Shown piece by piece: positions 16,680-25,681 of a stretch of 64,000 nt of DNA. A program made the position numbers and the translations under genes. The notes beneath the pieces are model-generated. The model was not told the origin of the DNA. It ran no database searches and worked only from the letters and a program-made list of their open reading frames with translations. The DNA is from DAORHV01 sp964458645 (GTDB lineage: Bacteria; Patescibacteriota; Gracilibacteria; Peribacterales; Peribacteraceae): assembly GCA_964458645.1 (NCBI GenBank), contig CAYWJU010000002.1:62001-126000 (forward strand). Reading direction: 5' to 3'. Every line of letters starts with the position of its first letter. Position 1 is the first letter of the stretch.

Positions 16680-18254
16680 ATGACTATCCCGATCATCATC
16701 GGCGTTGTGATCGTAGCGTTCATCCTCATCCGAGTGTGGACGGGAGCCATGAACATTACGTCGGTCGAAAGCCAGTCCTTGGCCGACGTGGAAAGCAAGC
16801 ATCCGTACCTGCCAAGTCTGAAAGTCATGATTGCGGCAGTCGTGGTTACGGCAGTCGTTATTTTCTTGTCGGTGCAGTACGGCAAGGGCACGACGCTGTT
16901 GACCAGCGTGGTGGATCAGTCCACTGCCTATCGCTCGTTGTTCGTGTTCTTGGCGATTCTGGCATTCGGTATTTTCGACCAGGCTCGTTGGCACGGTTCG
17001 AAGGATCGGTATCGATACTTTTTTGCGTTCGTGCTGGGTACCGTCGTTACATGGATTCTTATTGCGTTCAAACGTGCGATTTTTGAAACAGGCATTCAGC
17101 AGGATCCGTTCCTTGTGGCACTGGGTGTCGTGTGTGTTGTCATCGCTTGGAGGTTTTTGTTCGGTCCTTGGAGTGCGAGCATTAAGGCCACGGTGCTCGG
17201 CACATTCGTCTTCTGGGTGTCGTATGCCATTTTGCGACATTCCACTAGTGAAATGCTGCTCTCCACGGCGTTGGCATCACTTGTTGCCATTGTGCCGGTG
17301 ATCGTCTGGTGCAAGTTGTTTTTGTCGTATCATCGGCAGCGTCTGAGCATCGTATTCCTGGCGTTCTTTGCCGGCATGCTCTCCACCGCGCCGATCTTGT
17401 TTTACCACGAGCTGATGATGCATTCGATTCAGCTCAACTTCTTTTTGTTCAAAGTCGTCCCGCTCAGCTTCGGCAGCAGTGCGGGAGCGTTCGTGAAAAC
17501 CACGTTGCTCGAGGGCGTGGGGCTGAAGACCACGCTGGCAATCGTCCTCACCACGCTGGTGACATATCTGATTGTCGGAATCATTGAAGAAGTGAGCAAA
17601 TACTGGGTGTTGCGTCACAGTAGTAAGTCTTTCTTTCGGTCGATTGACGACGTCATGCAGCTGGCCATTATCGTGGCGATTGGATTCGCCTTTGCCGAGA
17701 ACCTTGTGAATCCCACGTATTTCGTCGGTTTCGTTCGTAACTACCTCATCCGTCCGGAGACGCCCATGTGGGGTGCGTTCCTCGGCAATGTCATCGGCCG
17801 TTCGGTGCTCACCAATATGGTGCACATCCTTTCTACCGGCGTGCTGGGCTACTTCTTTGGCTTGGCGTTCTTTGCTTCGCCGTTGCTGCGCGATCAATTT
17901 GCTCAGGGCAATGTTCATCCGGTTATCAACTGGATCCGTCGCCTGCTCGATCTGCATACAGAGGCCGTCTATGGTCGCTTCCAAATGGCACTCGGTTTAT
18001 CTGCGTCCATCATTTTGCATGGCCTGTTTGACTTCACGGTGTCGTTGCCCGATGTCCTGCCCGGAAACCCGGCCAGCATCGGTGCGCTGGTCGGTGCCGA
18101 GGCGAATTCATTCTTAAGTGGCATCGCCATCACCCTGGTGCCTGCCGTGTTGTATGTGGTCGGAGGATTGTGGTTGTTGGTCTACCTATTCGCACGCAAA
18201 GAGGACATGAAAGAGTACGGCTCCGTGGTGGAGACGCAGACGTTCATCAGCTGA
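16680..18254 (+). CDS. PrsW-family intramembrane metalloprotease-like protein
   Basis: 524 aa with about ten hydrophobic segments. The family motifs are present: EEVSKYWV (the EExxK block), GFAFAEN and HGLFDF, which in PrsW and related CPBP-like proteases supply the metal-binding and catalytic residues inside the membrane. PrsW itself cleaves an anti-sigma factor; no such substrate is visible nearby and function here is inferred from the family only. The protein is longer than typical PrsW because of extra N-terminal membrane helices. The C-terminal S41 protease gene downstream could belong to the same proteolysis theme but has its own probable promoter. Confidence 0.8.
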   Translation: MTIPIIIGVVIVAFILIRVWTGAMNITSVESQSLADVESKHPYLPSLKVMIAAVVVTAVVIFLSVQYGKGTTLLTSVVDQSTAYRSLFVFLAILAFGIFDQARWHGSKDRYRYFFAFVLGTVVTWILIAFKRAIFETGIQQDPFLVALGVVCVVIAWRFLFGPWSASIKATVLGTFVFWVSYAILRHSTSEMLLSTALASLVAIVPVIVWCKLFLSYHRQRLSIVFLAFFAGMLSTAPILFYHELMMHSIQLNFFLFKVVPLSFGSSAGAFVKTTLLEGVGLKTTLAIVLTTLVTYLIVGIIEEVSKYWVLRHSSKSFFRSIDDVMQLAIIVAIGFAFAENLVNPTYFVGFVRNYLIRPETPMWGAFLGNVIGRSVLTNMVHILSTGVLGYFFGLAFFASPLLRDQFAQGNVHPVINWIRRLLDLHTEAVYGRFQMALGLSASIILHGLFDFTVSLPDVLPGNPASIGALVGAEANSFLSGIAITLVPAVLYVVGGLWLLVYLFARKEDMKEYGSVVETQTFIS

Positions 18255-18290
18255 CCATAAGAATGGATTAACACGTGGCGTACTCCACGG

Positions 18291-18319
18291 TTGTTTTGCC
18301 ACATCGCGGCGCGTACCAT
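18291..18319 (+). promoter_or_regulatory. Promoter of S41 protease gene
   Basis: TTGTTT, 17-bp spacer, TACCAT; predicted +1 at 18326 and a 48-nt leader to ATG 18374, longer than most here. Confidence 0.4.
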
Positions 18320-18373
18320 ACGCGGTACCTCCCGTTTCGCGTTCGTACGAATCGGGTTTCCCACCCTGTCGTT

Positions 18374-19966
18374 ATGTCCATGCGCAAGTCTCTCGCCGCC
18401 CTGTTCATCGCCGCTCAACTGCTTTCGCCTGCCGCTACATTCGCGCGTCCGGTGAGCGATATCGTCAATGTTTCTGCCGAAACGGTTTCCCGTATCGACT
18501 TCCTGACATGGTCTGCCGAAGTCACGGGTTTGCGCAAAAGCGACGACTGCACCTTGTCTTACACTCGCTATCCCAAGGGCCGCAAAGGAACATTGTGCTT
18601 GGCAAAGAATTCAGGAGCGCTGGAGGCATTCGGCCCTGTGACCATGAGCTACAACCTGAATAAGCCCATTTCACGCGGCGAAGCTGTAGATGTGCTCACT
18701 CAGATTATCGGCAAGCGCAAAGAGGCCGATGTCTCCGCATTCAAAGATGTAAAGACCACCCGCCAGAAGCAGGCCGTCATGAACGCCATCGCACTGAAGT
18801 GGATGAACCCGGTCCGTGCCGATGCATTCGGCTGGAACGATCTTCTCACCGGCACCGAAGCCTCGTCGTTGTTGCAGGCTGCCGGCGATGCGGTGCCGCT
18901 CCAATTCACGGTAAAAGTGAACCAGGGTACGACGACTCCGCTACCGAAGGAGGAATTGATGAATTCCATCTGGCAAATTATTCAGCGCGATTACTACAAG
19001 AAGGATGAGGTCAATGGTGACGAAGCCGCCTACAAAGCAATTGAAGGAATGGTCAGCGGTCTGAATGACCCGTATTCCACATTCTTCCGCCCCGTTGGTG
19101 CGACCGAGTTCAGCAACGGCATTAAGGGTGAAGTGAGCGGTATTGGCGCTCACGTCGAGGACAAGGGTGGCATGGTCATGATCGTGGCTCCGTTGCCGGG
19201 TTCACCGGCTGAGCGTGCAGGCTTGCAGACCGGCGACCAAATTCTGGAGGCCGACGGACATGTGTTGACCGGTATTGGCTTGGACAAAGCCGTAGGGTAC
19301 ATCCGCGGTGAAAAAGGTACGTTCGTAGAGCTGAAATTGCTCCGCTCCGGCATTCAAATCAGCGTTCGCGTCGAGCGTGCCATCATCTCCATCCCAGAGG
19401 TGCAGGTGAAGTGGCAGGGCGACATTGCCATCGTCGAACTGCTGCAGTTCGGCGAGACCACCGAGCGCCAAATCCGCACTGTCTTCACCGACATTGCGAA
19501 GAAGAAGCCCAAGGGCATTATTTTGGATTTGAGAAACAACCCCGGAGGCTTGCTGAGTGCGGCCGATACTGTGGTCAGCAACTTCGTTCCCCAGGGCAGC
19601 ATCGTTGCCCAAGTGAAGTCGCCGAGCGAAACTCGGAATGAAATCACCCTGGATGCCCCCACCGTTTCCGATACGACGAAAGTGGTGGTGCTGGTGAACA
19701 AGGGGTCTGCCAGCGCTTCCGAAATTGTTGCCGGCGCTCTGCAGGACTACAAGCGTGCGACCATCGTTGGCGAGACGACGTTCGGCAAAGGAAGCGTGCA
19801 GGAAGTCATCTCCTTCAGCGGAGGCGAAGCCCTGAAGCTTACCGTTGCAAACTACTTCACTCCGCTTGGTAACAAGGTCGATGGTATTGGAATCAAGCCC
19901 GATATCACCGTGACTGCCGACGATCGCGATGCACAGTTGCAGCGCGCCTTGGATATCCTTCGCTAA
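18374..19966 (+). CDS. Exported S41 C-terminal processing protease with SLH-like N-terminus
   Basis: 530 aa. A signal peptide follows the start (RKSLAALFIAAQLLSPAATFA); the longer in-frame start at 18275 would bury it. Residues about 60-165 form an SLH-like segment (ISRGEAVDVLTQIIG, then FKDV). A PDZ domain follows (GIGAHVEDKGGMVMI) and then the S41 core with LRNNPGGLL, the catalytic Ser in GSASASE and the Lys in FGKGSVQE. Family enzymes trim C-termini of envelope proteins. The SLH-like module, also seen in the FG-GAP and RlpA-like proteins, suggests attachment to a shared wall or surface polymer. Confidence 0.92.
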   Translation: MSMRKSLAALFIAAQLLSPAATFARPVSDIVNVSAETVSRIDFLTWSAEVTGLRKSDDCTLSYTRYPKGRKGTLCLAKNSGALEAFGPVTMSYNLNKPISRGEAVDVLTQIIGKRKEADVSAFKDVKTTRQKQAVMNAIALKWMNPVRADAFGWNDLLTGTEASSLLQAAGDAVPLQFTVKVNQGTTTPLPKEELMNSIWQIIQRDYYKKDEVNGDEAAYKAIEGMVSGLNDPYSTFFRPVGATEFSNGIKGEVSGIGAHVEDKGGMVMIVAPLPGSPAERAGLQTGDQILEADGHVLTGIGLDKAVGYIRGEKGTFVELKLLRSGIQISVRVERAIISIPEVQVKWQGDIAIVELLQFGETTERQIRTVFTDIAKKKPKGIILDLRNNPGGLLSAADTVVSNFVPQGSIVAQVKSPSETRNEITLDAPTVSDTTKVVVLVNKGSASASEIVAGALQDYKRATIVGETTFGKGSVQEVISFSGGEALKLTVANYFTPLGNKVDGIGIKPDITVTADDRDAQLQRALDILR

Positions 19967-19972
19967 GCAACT

Positions 19973-20008
19973 CGCGAGAGGGAAACCCGCTGCGGTTTCC
20001 CTCTCGCG
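19973..20008. terminator. Perfect 15-bp hairpin after the S41 protease
   Basis: Arms CGCGAGAGGGAAACC (19973-19987) and its complement (19994-20008) with a 6-nt loop, 6 bp past the stop codon. No T run follows, so it may be an atypical terminator or an mRNA-stabilising hairpin. Confidence 0.6.
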
Positions 20009-20087
20009 GACTCTCCTTTCCCTGCGCGGAGCGGCTCCAGCGACGGGGCCCGCTAGACCCATCGCTTCGCCGCGCCTTGTAAAACGA

Positions 20088-20093
20088 TACAAT
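20088..20093 (+). promoter_or_regulatory. -10 box of maf
   Basis: TACAAT; predicted +1 at 20100, one base before ATG 20101. The upstream in-frame ATG at 20092 lies inside the box. Confidence 0.5.
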
Positions 20094-20100
20094 GCCCTCC

Positions 20101-20673
20101 ATGCAAAAGCTCATCTTGGCCTCCGCCAGTCCGCAGCGCAAAACGCTCTTGTCTGGCCTTGGCGTAGAATTCGATGTCATCCCGAGCACCGTGGATGAAG
20201 AAGCCTGCACCGTTGTCGATCCGGCCGACCGGTCTGTCACGCTGGCGCGCCTGAAGGCCGAGGATGTTGCCGCCCGCAACCGCGGTGCGTTCGTCATCGG
20301 TTGCGACACGCTGGTGGTGGATAATAAGGGAGAGCGGCTGGAGAAGCCCGTGGATGAAGCGGATGCCCGCCGCATGCTGATGCTGCACGCCGGAACGCGC
20401 TCCACCGTGCACTCGGGCCTGTGTGTCATCAGTCCGTTCGGCGAAATGGAAGAGGGGATCTCGAGCTCGCATGTTTGGTTCAAAGAACTCAGCAAGCAAG
20501 ACCTTGACTGGTGGATCGGCACCGGACAATGGAAAGACCGCTCTGGCGGATTCCAGATCGACGGGCTGGGTCAATTGATGATCGAGCGCATCGACGGCGA
20601 CTGGACGAGCATCGTCGGTCTGCCGGTGTTCCTGCTGGGTCAGCTGCTCAACAAAAGCGGCTTCGATTTGTAA
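20101..20673 (+). CDS. maf: Maf-like nucleotide pyrophosphatase
   Basis: 190 aa. Maf proteins hydrolyse non-canonical or methylated nucleoside triphosphates. The family N-terminus LILASASPQRKTLL, the conserved EE after it, ARLKAEDVA, the GCDTLV block and the late FQIDGLG segment are present. Length is normal. The start at 20101 rather than 20092 is set by the promoter. It converges on rpsU across a 9-bp-unit inverted repeat. Confidence 0.92.
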   Translation: MQKLILASASPQRKTLLSGLGVEFDVIPSTVDEEACTVVDPADRSVTLARLKAEDVAARNRGAFVIGCDTLVVDNKGERLEKPVDEADARRMLMLHAGTRSTVHSGLCVISPFGEMEEGISSSHVWFKELSKQDLDWWIGTGQWKDRSGGFQIDGLGQLMIERIDGDWTSIVGLPVFLLGQLLNKSGFDL

Positions 20674-20676
20674 TCA

Positions 20677-20764
20677 GGAATCCGAAGAAACCGACGAAGC
20701 CGACGACTCAGAGGAATGCAGTTGTTCATCGGACTCTTTGGAGTCCTTGGATTCCTCGGAATCT
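20677..20764. repeat. 9-bp-unit inverted element between maf and rpsU
   Basis: Left arm units GGAATCCGA, AGAAACCGA, CGAAGCCGA, CGACTCAGA (20677-20712); right arm units TCGGACTCT, TTGGAGTCC, TTGGATTCC, TCGGAATCT (20729-20764). The arms are imperfectly complementary and could fold into a long irregular hairpin between convergent genes, where a terminator is expected. Confidence 0.75.
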
Positions 20765-20803
20765 ACAAAAAGAACCAATGGTATCCAGAACCACTCCTGC
20801 TCT

Positions 20804-21019
20804 CTACATGTTGGAGTAATACTGGTTCTTGCGGTTCTGAGCGCGGAAACCTTCGCGCTTGAGGGCGCGGATACGCTGCAGACGGCGGGTGAGGGGCTTC
20901 TTGCGGTACTTGCGCTCGCGCAGGATCTTTACGAAGCGTGCTTCCTGGACCTGCTTTTTAAAGCGGCCCTGCAAGCGGTCGTTCGATTCCTCGCCTTTTT
21001 TGATTGCGTAGACGGTCAT
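20804..21019 (-). CDS. rpsU: 30S ribosomal protein S21
   Basis: 71 aa from ATG 21019. It starts TVYAIKKGEESNDRLQGRFK and continues with the very basic YRKKPLTRRLQRIRALKREG, matching S21, a late-assembling small-subunit protein that lies near the anti-Shine-Dalgarno end of 16S rRNA. This is of interest because genes in this window seem not to use Shine-Dalgarno sequences. An in-frame extension to 21172 runs through non-coding sequence and is not used. TAAAGT at 21036-21031 predicts a 5-nt leader. Confidence 0.93.
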   Translation of the reverse strand: MTVYAIKKGEESNDRLQGRFKKQVQEARFVKILRERKYRKKPLTRRLQRIRALKREGFRAQNRKNQYYSNM

Positions 21020-21030
21020 AAAGCTGAGGT

Positions 21031-21036
21031 ACTTTA
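21031..21036 (-). promoter_or_regulatory. -10 box of rpsU
   Basis: TAAAGT; predicted +1 at 21024, leader 5 nt. Confidence 0.35.
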
Positions 21037-21097
21037 GGGGAGAGGCGGCGAGGCTGCAAGTGCAATTTGGTGGTGTCCGGGATTCTGCTTCATAGAC

Positions 21098-21134
21098 AAA
21101 AACACCCCTGCAACCGACTCCGTCGGTTGCAGGG
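21098..21134 (-). terminator. Terminator of the isomerase-like gene
   Basis: Perfect 12-bp stem (CCCTGCAACCGA 21106-21117 with its complement 21123-21134), 5-nt loop, then GTGTTTTT on the minus strand. It lies 38 bp past the stop of the gene at 21173. Confidence 0.8.
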
Positions 21135-21172
21135 AATGCAGCGGATTGAAAGCAGCGACACGGAATCGTCAA

Positions 21173-22099
21173 TCAGAACGTCAGCACGCCCATCTGCTCG
21201 AGGTGGGCGAAGGTCTTGTCATAGAACACCCGCGCGTCGATGGCGGGCGGCAGCCCGACACCCAGCGGCGGAATCTCGTTGCGCGTGGCCTGCCCGAACG
21301 GCTCGGCTACGATCGGTCCTTCGTAGTTGGCGGCGGTGAGCGCCCGCCCGAAGAGGTACCAGTTGATCAGGTCGATGAAGCCCTGTTCGTACGTACCCGG
21401 CACGGATCGGAAGTCGCCGTGCGCGTGGACGTACTTGAGGTACTTCGCCAGCAGAATGATCACGTCGTGGGGTACCTCACGCCGTTCCCGCATGTGGAAC
21501 GTGTCGGCGTGGGCACCGATCTCGGGGTGGTCGATGAGCTGGAGGAGGTGTAGCAGTTCCGCGGCGGAACCGATCGCCCCCTCGTCCTCCCCGGGCCGCA
21601 GGTACTCCACCGCGACGGTGATACCCTGTCCGTCGATGATCTTGGCGACGCGCGCGTAGAACTGGCGGATGCGGTCGCGAATCACGCTTCGGCTCTGGCC
21701 GTAGCGCTGACCGAGAACGAAGCAGTTGGGTCCGGTGATGAACCGTACCTTCAGCCCGCCCGCCCGCAGCGCGTTGATGTAGTCCACGTCGGCTTGAAAC
21801 GTGGCGACCGCGGCGGTGACCAAGTCCGGGTCGTTGGATAGCGGATCACCGCACGGCGGGATGCCGCCGGGGTTGCCGGGGTAGAACCGGCAGTAGGAGA
21901 CGTGGTCGATGCCACCCGCCAGCACGGCTGCCGCGGTCTTGTCGGCAGGCGTCTGCAGGAGTGCAGTGCATGTCAGTTCGAGGAGCGTGCCCCCCGCCTG
22001 CTTCACGGTTCGCGCGGCGTTCGTCAGCCGGGGTTCATCACCCGGTTTGTACGTCGCGCCGAAGGCCAGCAGGTGGCCTCCGTAGGTTCGTCGGTTCAT
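21173..22099 (-). CDS. Sugar phosphate isomerase/epimerase-like TIM-barrel protein, atypical
   Basis: 308 aa. Xylose isomerase-like TIM-barrel (AP endonuclease 2 family) features are visible: VAVEYLRPGEDE with the metal-ligand Glu, IGAHADTFHM, YVHAHGDFRSVPG with His ligands, and the late IVAEPFG Glu. The substrate cannot be told. The gene stands out from its neighbours: it is clearly richer in G+C, is preceded by an AAGGA Shine-Dalgarno sequence (AAGGATACCGAGAC-ATG) where others have none, and has its own strong terminator. Acquisition by horizontal transfer is likely; assembly contamination should be excluded. Confidence 0.82.
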   Translation of the reverse strand: MNRRTYGGHLLAFGATYKPGDEPRLTNAARTVKQAGGTLLELTCTALLQTPADKTAAAVLAGGIDHVSYCRFYPGNPGGIPPCGDPLSNDPDLVTAAVATFQADVDYINALRAGGLKVRFITGPNCFVLGQRYGQSRSVIRDRIRQFYARVAKIIDGQGITVAVEYLRPGEDEGAIGSAAELLHLLQLIDHPEIGAHADTFHMRERREVPHDVIILLAKYLKYVHAHGDFRSVPGTYEQGFIDLINWYLFGRALTAANYEGPIVAEPFGQATRNEIPPLGVGLPPAIDARVFYDKTFAHLEQMGVLTF

Positions 22100-22160
22100 G
22101 TCTCGGTATCCTTGTGAAAAAGTTGTGGTGTGTCGCCGCTGCTGTCAACGATCGCTGCTC

Positions 22161-22210
22161 CTCACGTGAGAACAGCCCGCCGGAGAATCCTTCTCCGGTT
22201 GTGTGGGCTG
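22161..22210. repeat. Palindrome and nested hairpin between carB and isomerase gene
   Basis: CTCACGTGAG (22161-22170) is a perfect palindrome. Next to it, CAGCCC/GGGCTG outer arms (22173-22178, 22205-22210) enclose CCGGAGAA/TTCTCCGG (22180-22187, 22191-22198). It could be the carB terminator (no T run) or part of the isomerase gene leader. Confidence 0.55.
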
Positions 22211-22273
22211 GAACGCAAGTTGCGCACTATAGGAGAGCACGGCAAAACTGACAACCTGCCTTTGCATTAGGCT

Positions 22274-25200
22274 TTAGCGATGCGGATTCAGCACGTCCGG
22301 CCAGGCAATCAGTGGCAAGCTCTTGTTTTCTTCGAACATCTGCAGCGCCTCCACCACGCGTTTGGCCAGCTGCACGTTGGTGATGAGTGGAATGCCGCGG
22401 TCGGTGGCGATGCGACGGATGAAGTAGCCGTCGGTCTTCTCGGTCGACGACACGTGCTGCGGAATGTTAATGACCAAATCCACCCGCTGATTTTCCAGGT
22501 ACTCGCGGATATTGGGACTGCGCGGCTCCGAGATCTTATAGAGGAGGGCACTCTTCAATCCGCGTGAGGCCAGGAATTCGTGTGTGCGGCCGGTGCAGAA
22601 CAACGTGAAGCCCATTTTTTCCAACGCCGTAATCGCCGGCAGCATGTCGACTTTGTCTTCGAGTTTTCCAATCGTCAGCAACACGTTCTTGCGCGGCATT
22701 TGGAAACCGATTGCACGCAGTGACAGCAGTAATGCCTGTTCCACGTTGGCGCCGAAGCAGGCGACTTCTCCGGTGCTGGCCATTTCCACGCCCAAGCGCG
22801 GGTCGGCTCCTTTTAAGCGACTGAAGCTGAACTGGGCTGCCTTCACGCCGACATGGTCCAAGTCCAGTGTCTGGTAGCGCTTGCTCGGATCAGCACGCTT
22901 CAGGAGCGCCTGCGTTGCGATCTTGGCGAAGTTCACACCCGTCACTTTGCTGGCGAACGGGAACGAACGGCTGGCACGCAGGTTGCACTCAATAACAAGC
23001 AGTCGGTTGTTCTTGGCCAGGAACTGGATGTTGAACGGACCGGAGATCATAAGCCCCTGGGCGATTTTCTTGGCGATGACTTTGATTTGGCGGAACGTCT
23101 CGATATTCACCCGTTGCGGCGGCAGCACGATGGTTGCGTCGCCGGAGTGCACACCGGCGTTCTCCACGTGCTCGCCGATGGCGTACAGAATCAACTTTCC
23201 GTTCTGTGCCACGCCGTCGAATTCAATTTCTTTGGCGCCTTCTTCGAACTTACTGATCACCACAGGCGCCTCTTTCGAAAGGCGAGTGGCATCTTCCAGG
23301 TAGCCTTTCAAGTCATCTTCATCGTGCACGACCGCCATGGCTGCGCCGGACAGCACGTAACTTGGGCGCACAATGACCGGGAAGCCGACTTTGCGTGCAA
23401 ATTGCTTGGCCGAACTCAGGTCGGCGAATTCTTTCCATTCCGGCTGACGGACATCCAGCGTATCCAGCAGGCCGCTGAATTTATGGCGATCTTCGGCTTG
23501 ATCAATATGCTTCGGGTCCGTGCCGATGATCGGCACTCCCGCGGCGGCAAGTTTCGGCGCCAAGGAGTTCGGAATTTGCCCGCCCATGGAGACCACCACG
23601 CCGACTGGTTTCAACAGCCGCAGAATATCCATGACGCGCTCGAAGGTGAGTTCTTCGAAGAACAGCACGTCGCATTCGTCGTAGTCGGTGGAGACGGTTT
23701 CGGGATTGCTGTTAATCATCGTCACCTCGTAGCCTTGGTTTTGCAGTTCATGTACGGCTTGGACGCAGCACCAGTCAAACTCCACCGATGAGCCGATGGA
23801 ATACGGTCCGCCGCCCAGCACCACAATGCGTTCTCGTGGCAGCGTTTCGCCCACTCGGGGCTTGCGATCGTCGAAGTTCACGTCGTGGACGTTGCCGTTG
23901 TACGTAGCGAATAGATAGTTGGTCTGCGCTGGGAATTCACCAGCCAGCGTGTCGATCTGTTTGACGACCGGATGCATGTTCGCTTCCATGCGCTGATCCA
24001 TAATGTCCTGCGCTTTGGAATCGCGGATGCTCGCAATGGAGGAGTCCGAGAAGCCGGCGCGTTTTGCCTCCAGCAGGAGTTCATTGGGCAGCGTTTTGGA
24101 TTTGCCCTGGAAAATCTGATTGCGAATACGCGCACAGTGTTGAATGCGTTGCAGGAACCATCGGTCGATACCGGTCTCCTTATTAATTTCTTCGGGCGTC
24201 CATTCCTGGGCAAGTGCTTCGGCAATGGCGAAGATGCGACGCGGACTCGGACTCCTTACTTCATGCGGCAGATCCTTCTTGGAAACCTTGGTGACGATGG
24301 GATACAGACCCTGTGCGCCGATGTTCAACATGCGCATGGCTTTCTGCAATGCTTCCTCGAAGTTTCGGCCGAGCGCCATGACTTCGCCCACCGACTTCAT
24401 TTCGCTGGTGATTTCGTCGCTTACAAAGGAGAACTTCTGCAAATCCCAACGCGGCATTTTTACCGCCACGTAGTCCAGCGACGGCTCGAAGTCGGCGCAC
24501 GTGACGCGGGTGATGGAGTTCTTTAACTTTGGCAGTGTGTAGCCCAGTGCAAGCTTTGCGGCTATGAACGCCAACGGGTAACCGGTGGCCTTGGATGCCA
24601 GAGCCGACGAACGGCTGAGGCGGGCGTTCACTTCAATAACGCGGTACGTGCGGCTTTCGGGGTGAAGTGCGTATTGAATGTTGCACTCGCCGACGATGCC
24701 AAGATGCCGAATGACCTTCGTCGCGATGTTACGCAGCATTTGGTACTCGTAGTTGTCGAGCGTCTGGCTGGGGGCAACCACGATCGATTCGCCGGTATGA
24801 ATGCCGAGCGGATCGATGTTTTCCATGTTGCACACCGTGATGCAGTTGTCGGCGCAGTCTCGCACGACCTCGTATTCGATTTCTTTCCAGCCGGTCAGGT
24901 CTTCTTCCACCAGAACCTGGTGAGATTCTACGAACGCAACTTTCAGCAAATCTTTCAATTCTTCGGGAGTCTTGGCGCGGCCGCTGCCCTTGCCGCCCAG
25001 CGCGAATGCGGCGCGGATGATGAGCGGGAAACCGATTTTCTGCGATGCGGCGATTGCGTCATCCATGCTTTCGCAGGCAAACGAACGCGGCACGTCCACG
25101 CCGATGCTTTTCAGTTCGGCATTGAACAACGCGCGGTCTTCGGTTTTCCGAATGGCGTCGGTGGAGGTGCCGAGCACGCGGATGCCGTACTTCTTCAATA

Positions 25201-25576
25201 CGCCGCTTTCTTGTAATTTCAATCCGCAGTTCAGTGCCGTCTGTCCGCCGAAACTGAGTGCGATGGCTTGCGGTTTTTCGATTTGGATAATTTGCTCTAC
25301 AAACTCCGGTTGCACCGGAACGAAGTACACGCGGTCGGCGAGCTTCCAGCTGGTTTGGTTGGTGGCGATGTTTGGGTTAATGAGCACAACGCGCTTGTTT
25401 TCCTCTTTAAATGCTTTGATCGCTTGGCTTCCGGAGTAGTCAAATTCGCCCGCTTCACCGATTTTGAGTGCGCCGGAACCGAGCAAAAGAATCGTCTCCT
25501 GATCGCCTGTTTTTGGAAAATCGTCACCCCTGTCCATTTCGGACACCGGGGTGCCGGTGTGGTCGGCGTTCTTCAT
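22274..25576 (-). CDS. carB: Carbamoyl-phosphate synthase large subunit
   Basis: 1100 aa, full length. It makes carbamoyl phosphate from bicarbonate, ATP and ammonia for pyrimidine and arginine synthesis. Two ATP-grasp halves are present: LGSGALKIGEAGEFDYSGSQ opens the first and LGGGPYSIGSSVEFDW the second, and an MGS-like allosteric domain closes the protein. The small subunit carA is not in the window. Several blocks (LINPNIATNQTS, PRWDLQKF, QPEWKEF, ECNLRASRSFPF) look to me more like the CAD/CPS-I type than the common bacterial EVNPRASRTVPF type. The -10 box TACGAT is overlapped upstream by a hairpin. Confidence 0.97.
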   Translation of the reverse strand: MKNADHTGTPVSEMDRGDDFPKTGDQETILLLGSGALKIGEAGEFDYSGSQAIKAFKEENKRVVLINPNIATNQTSWKLADRVYFVPVQPEFVEQIIQIEKPQAIALSFGGQTALNCGLKLQESGVLKKYGIRVLGTSTDAIRKTEDRALFNAELKSIGVDVPRSFACESMDDAIAASQKIGFPLIIRAAFALGGKGSGRAKTPEELKDLLKVAFVESHQVLVEEDLTGWKEIEYEVVRDCADNCITVCNMENIDPLGIHTGESIVVAPSQTLDNYEYQMLRNIATKVIRHLGIVGECNIQYALHPESRTYRVIEVNARLSRSSALASKATGYPLAFIAAKLALGYTLPKLKNSITRVTCADFEPSLDYVAVKMPRWDLQKFSFVSDEITSEMKSVGEVMALGRNFEEALQKAMRMLNIGAQGLYPIVTKVSKKDLPHEVRSPSPRRIFAIAEALAQEWTPEEINKETGIDRWFLQRIQHCARIRNQIFQGKSKTLPNELLLEAKRAGFSDSSIASIRDSKAQDIMDQRMEANMHPVVKQIDTLAGEFPAQTNYLFATYNGNVHDVNFDDRKPRVGETLPRERIVVLGGGPYSIGSSVEFDWCCVQAVHELQNQGYEVTMINSNPETVSTDYDECDVLFFEELTFERVMDILRLLKPVGVVVSMGGQIPNSLAPKLAAAGVPIIGTDPKHIDQAEDRHKFSGLLDTLDVRQPEWKEFADLSSAKQFARKVGFPVIVRPSYVLSGAAMAVVHDEDDLKGYLEDATRLSKEAPVVISKFEEGAKEIEFDGVAQNGKLILYAIGEHVENAGVHSGDATIVLPPQRVNIETFRQIKVIAKKIAQGLMISGPFNIQFLAKNNRLLVIECNLRASRSFPFASKVTGVNFAKIATQALLKRADPSKRYQTLDLDHVGVKAAQFSFSRLKGADPRLGVEMASTGEVACFGANVEQALLLSLRAIGFQMPRKNVLLTIGKLEDKVDMLPAITALEKMGFTLFCTGRTHEFLASRGLKSALLYKISEPRSPNIREYLENQRVDLVINIPQHVSSTEKTDGYFIRRIATDRGIPLITNVQLAKRVVEALQMFEENKSLPLIAWPDVLNPHR

Positions 25577-25585
25577 GTCCGCGAG

Positions 25586-25613
25586 ATCGTAGCTGCAGGA
25601 TTCCCATCCTGCA
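25586..25613 (-). promoter_or_regulatory. carB promoter with adjacent inverted repeat
   Basis: TACGAT (25591-25586), predicted +1 at 25579, leader 3 nt. Just upstream, TGCAGGAT and ATCCTGCA (25594-25601, 25606-25613) form a perfect 8-bp inverted repeat in the -10/-35 spacer, a position suited to an operator. Confidence 0.45.
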
Positions 25614-25681
25614 ACACCAATACTCGAACATCGGAAAAGATCGCGACAGATGTTCGGCTTTCGCCGATATTCGCAATGATT

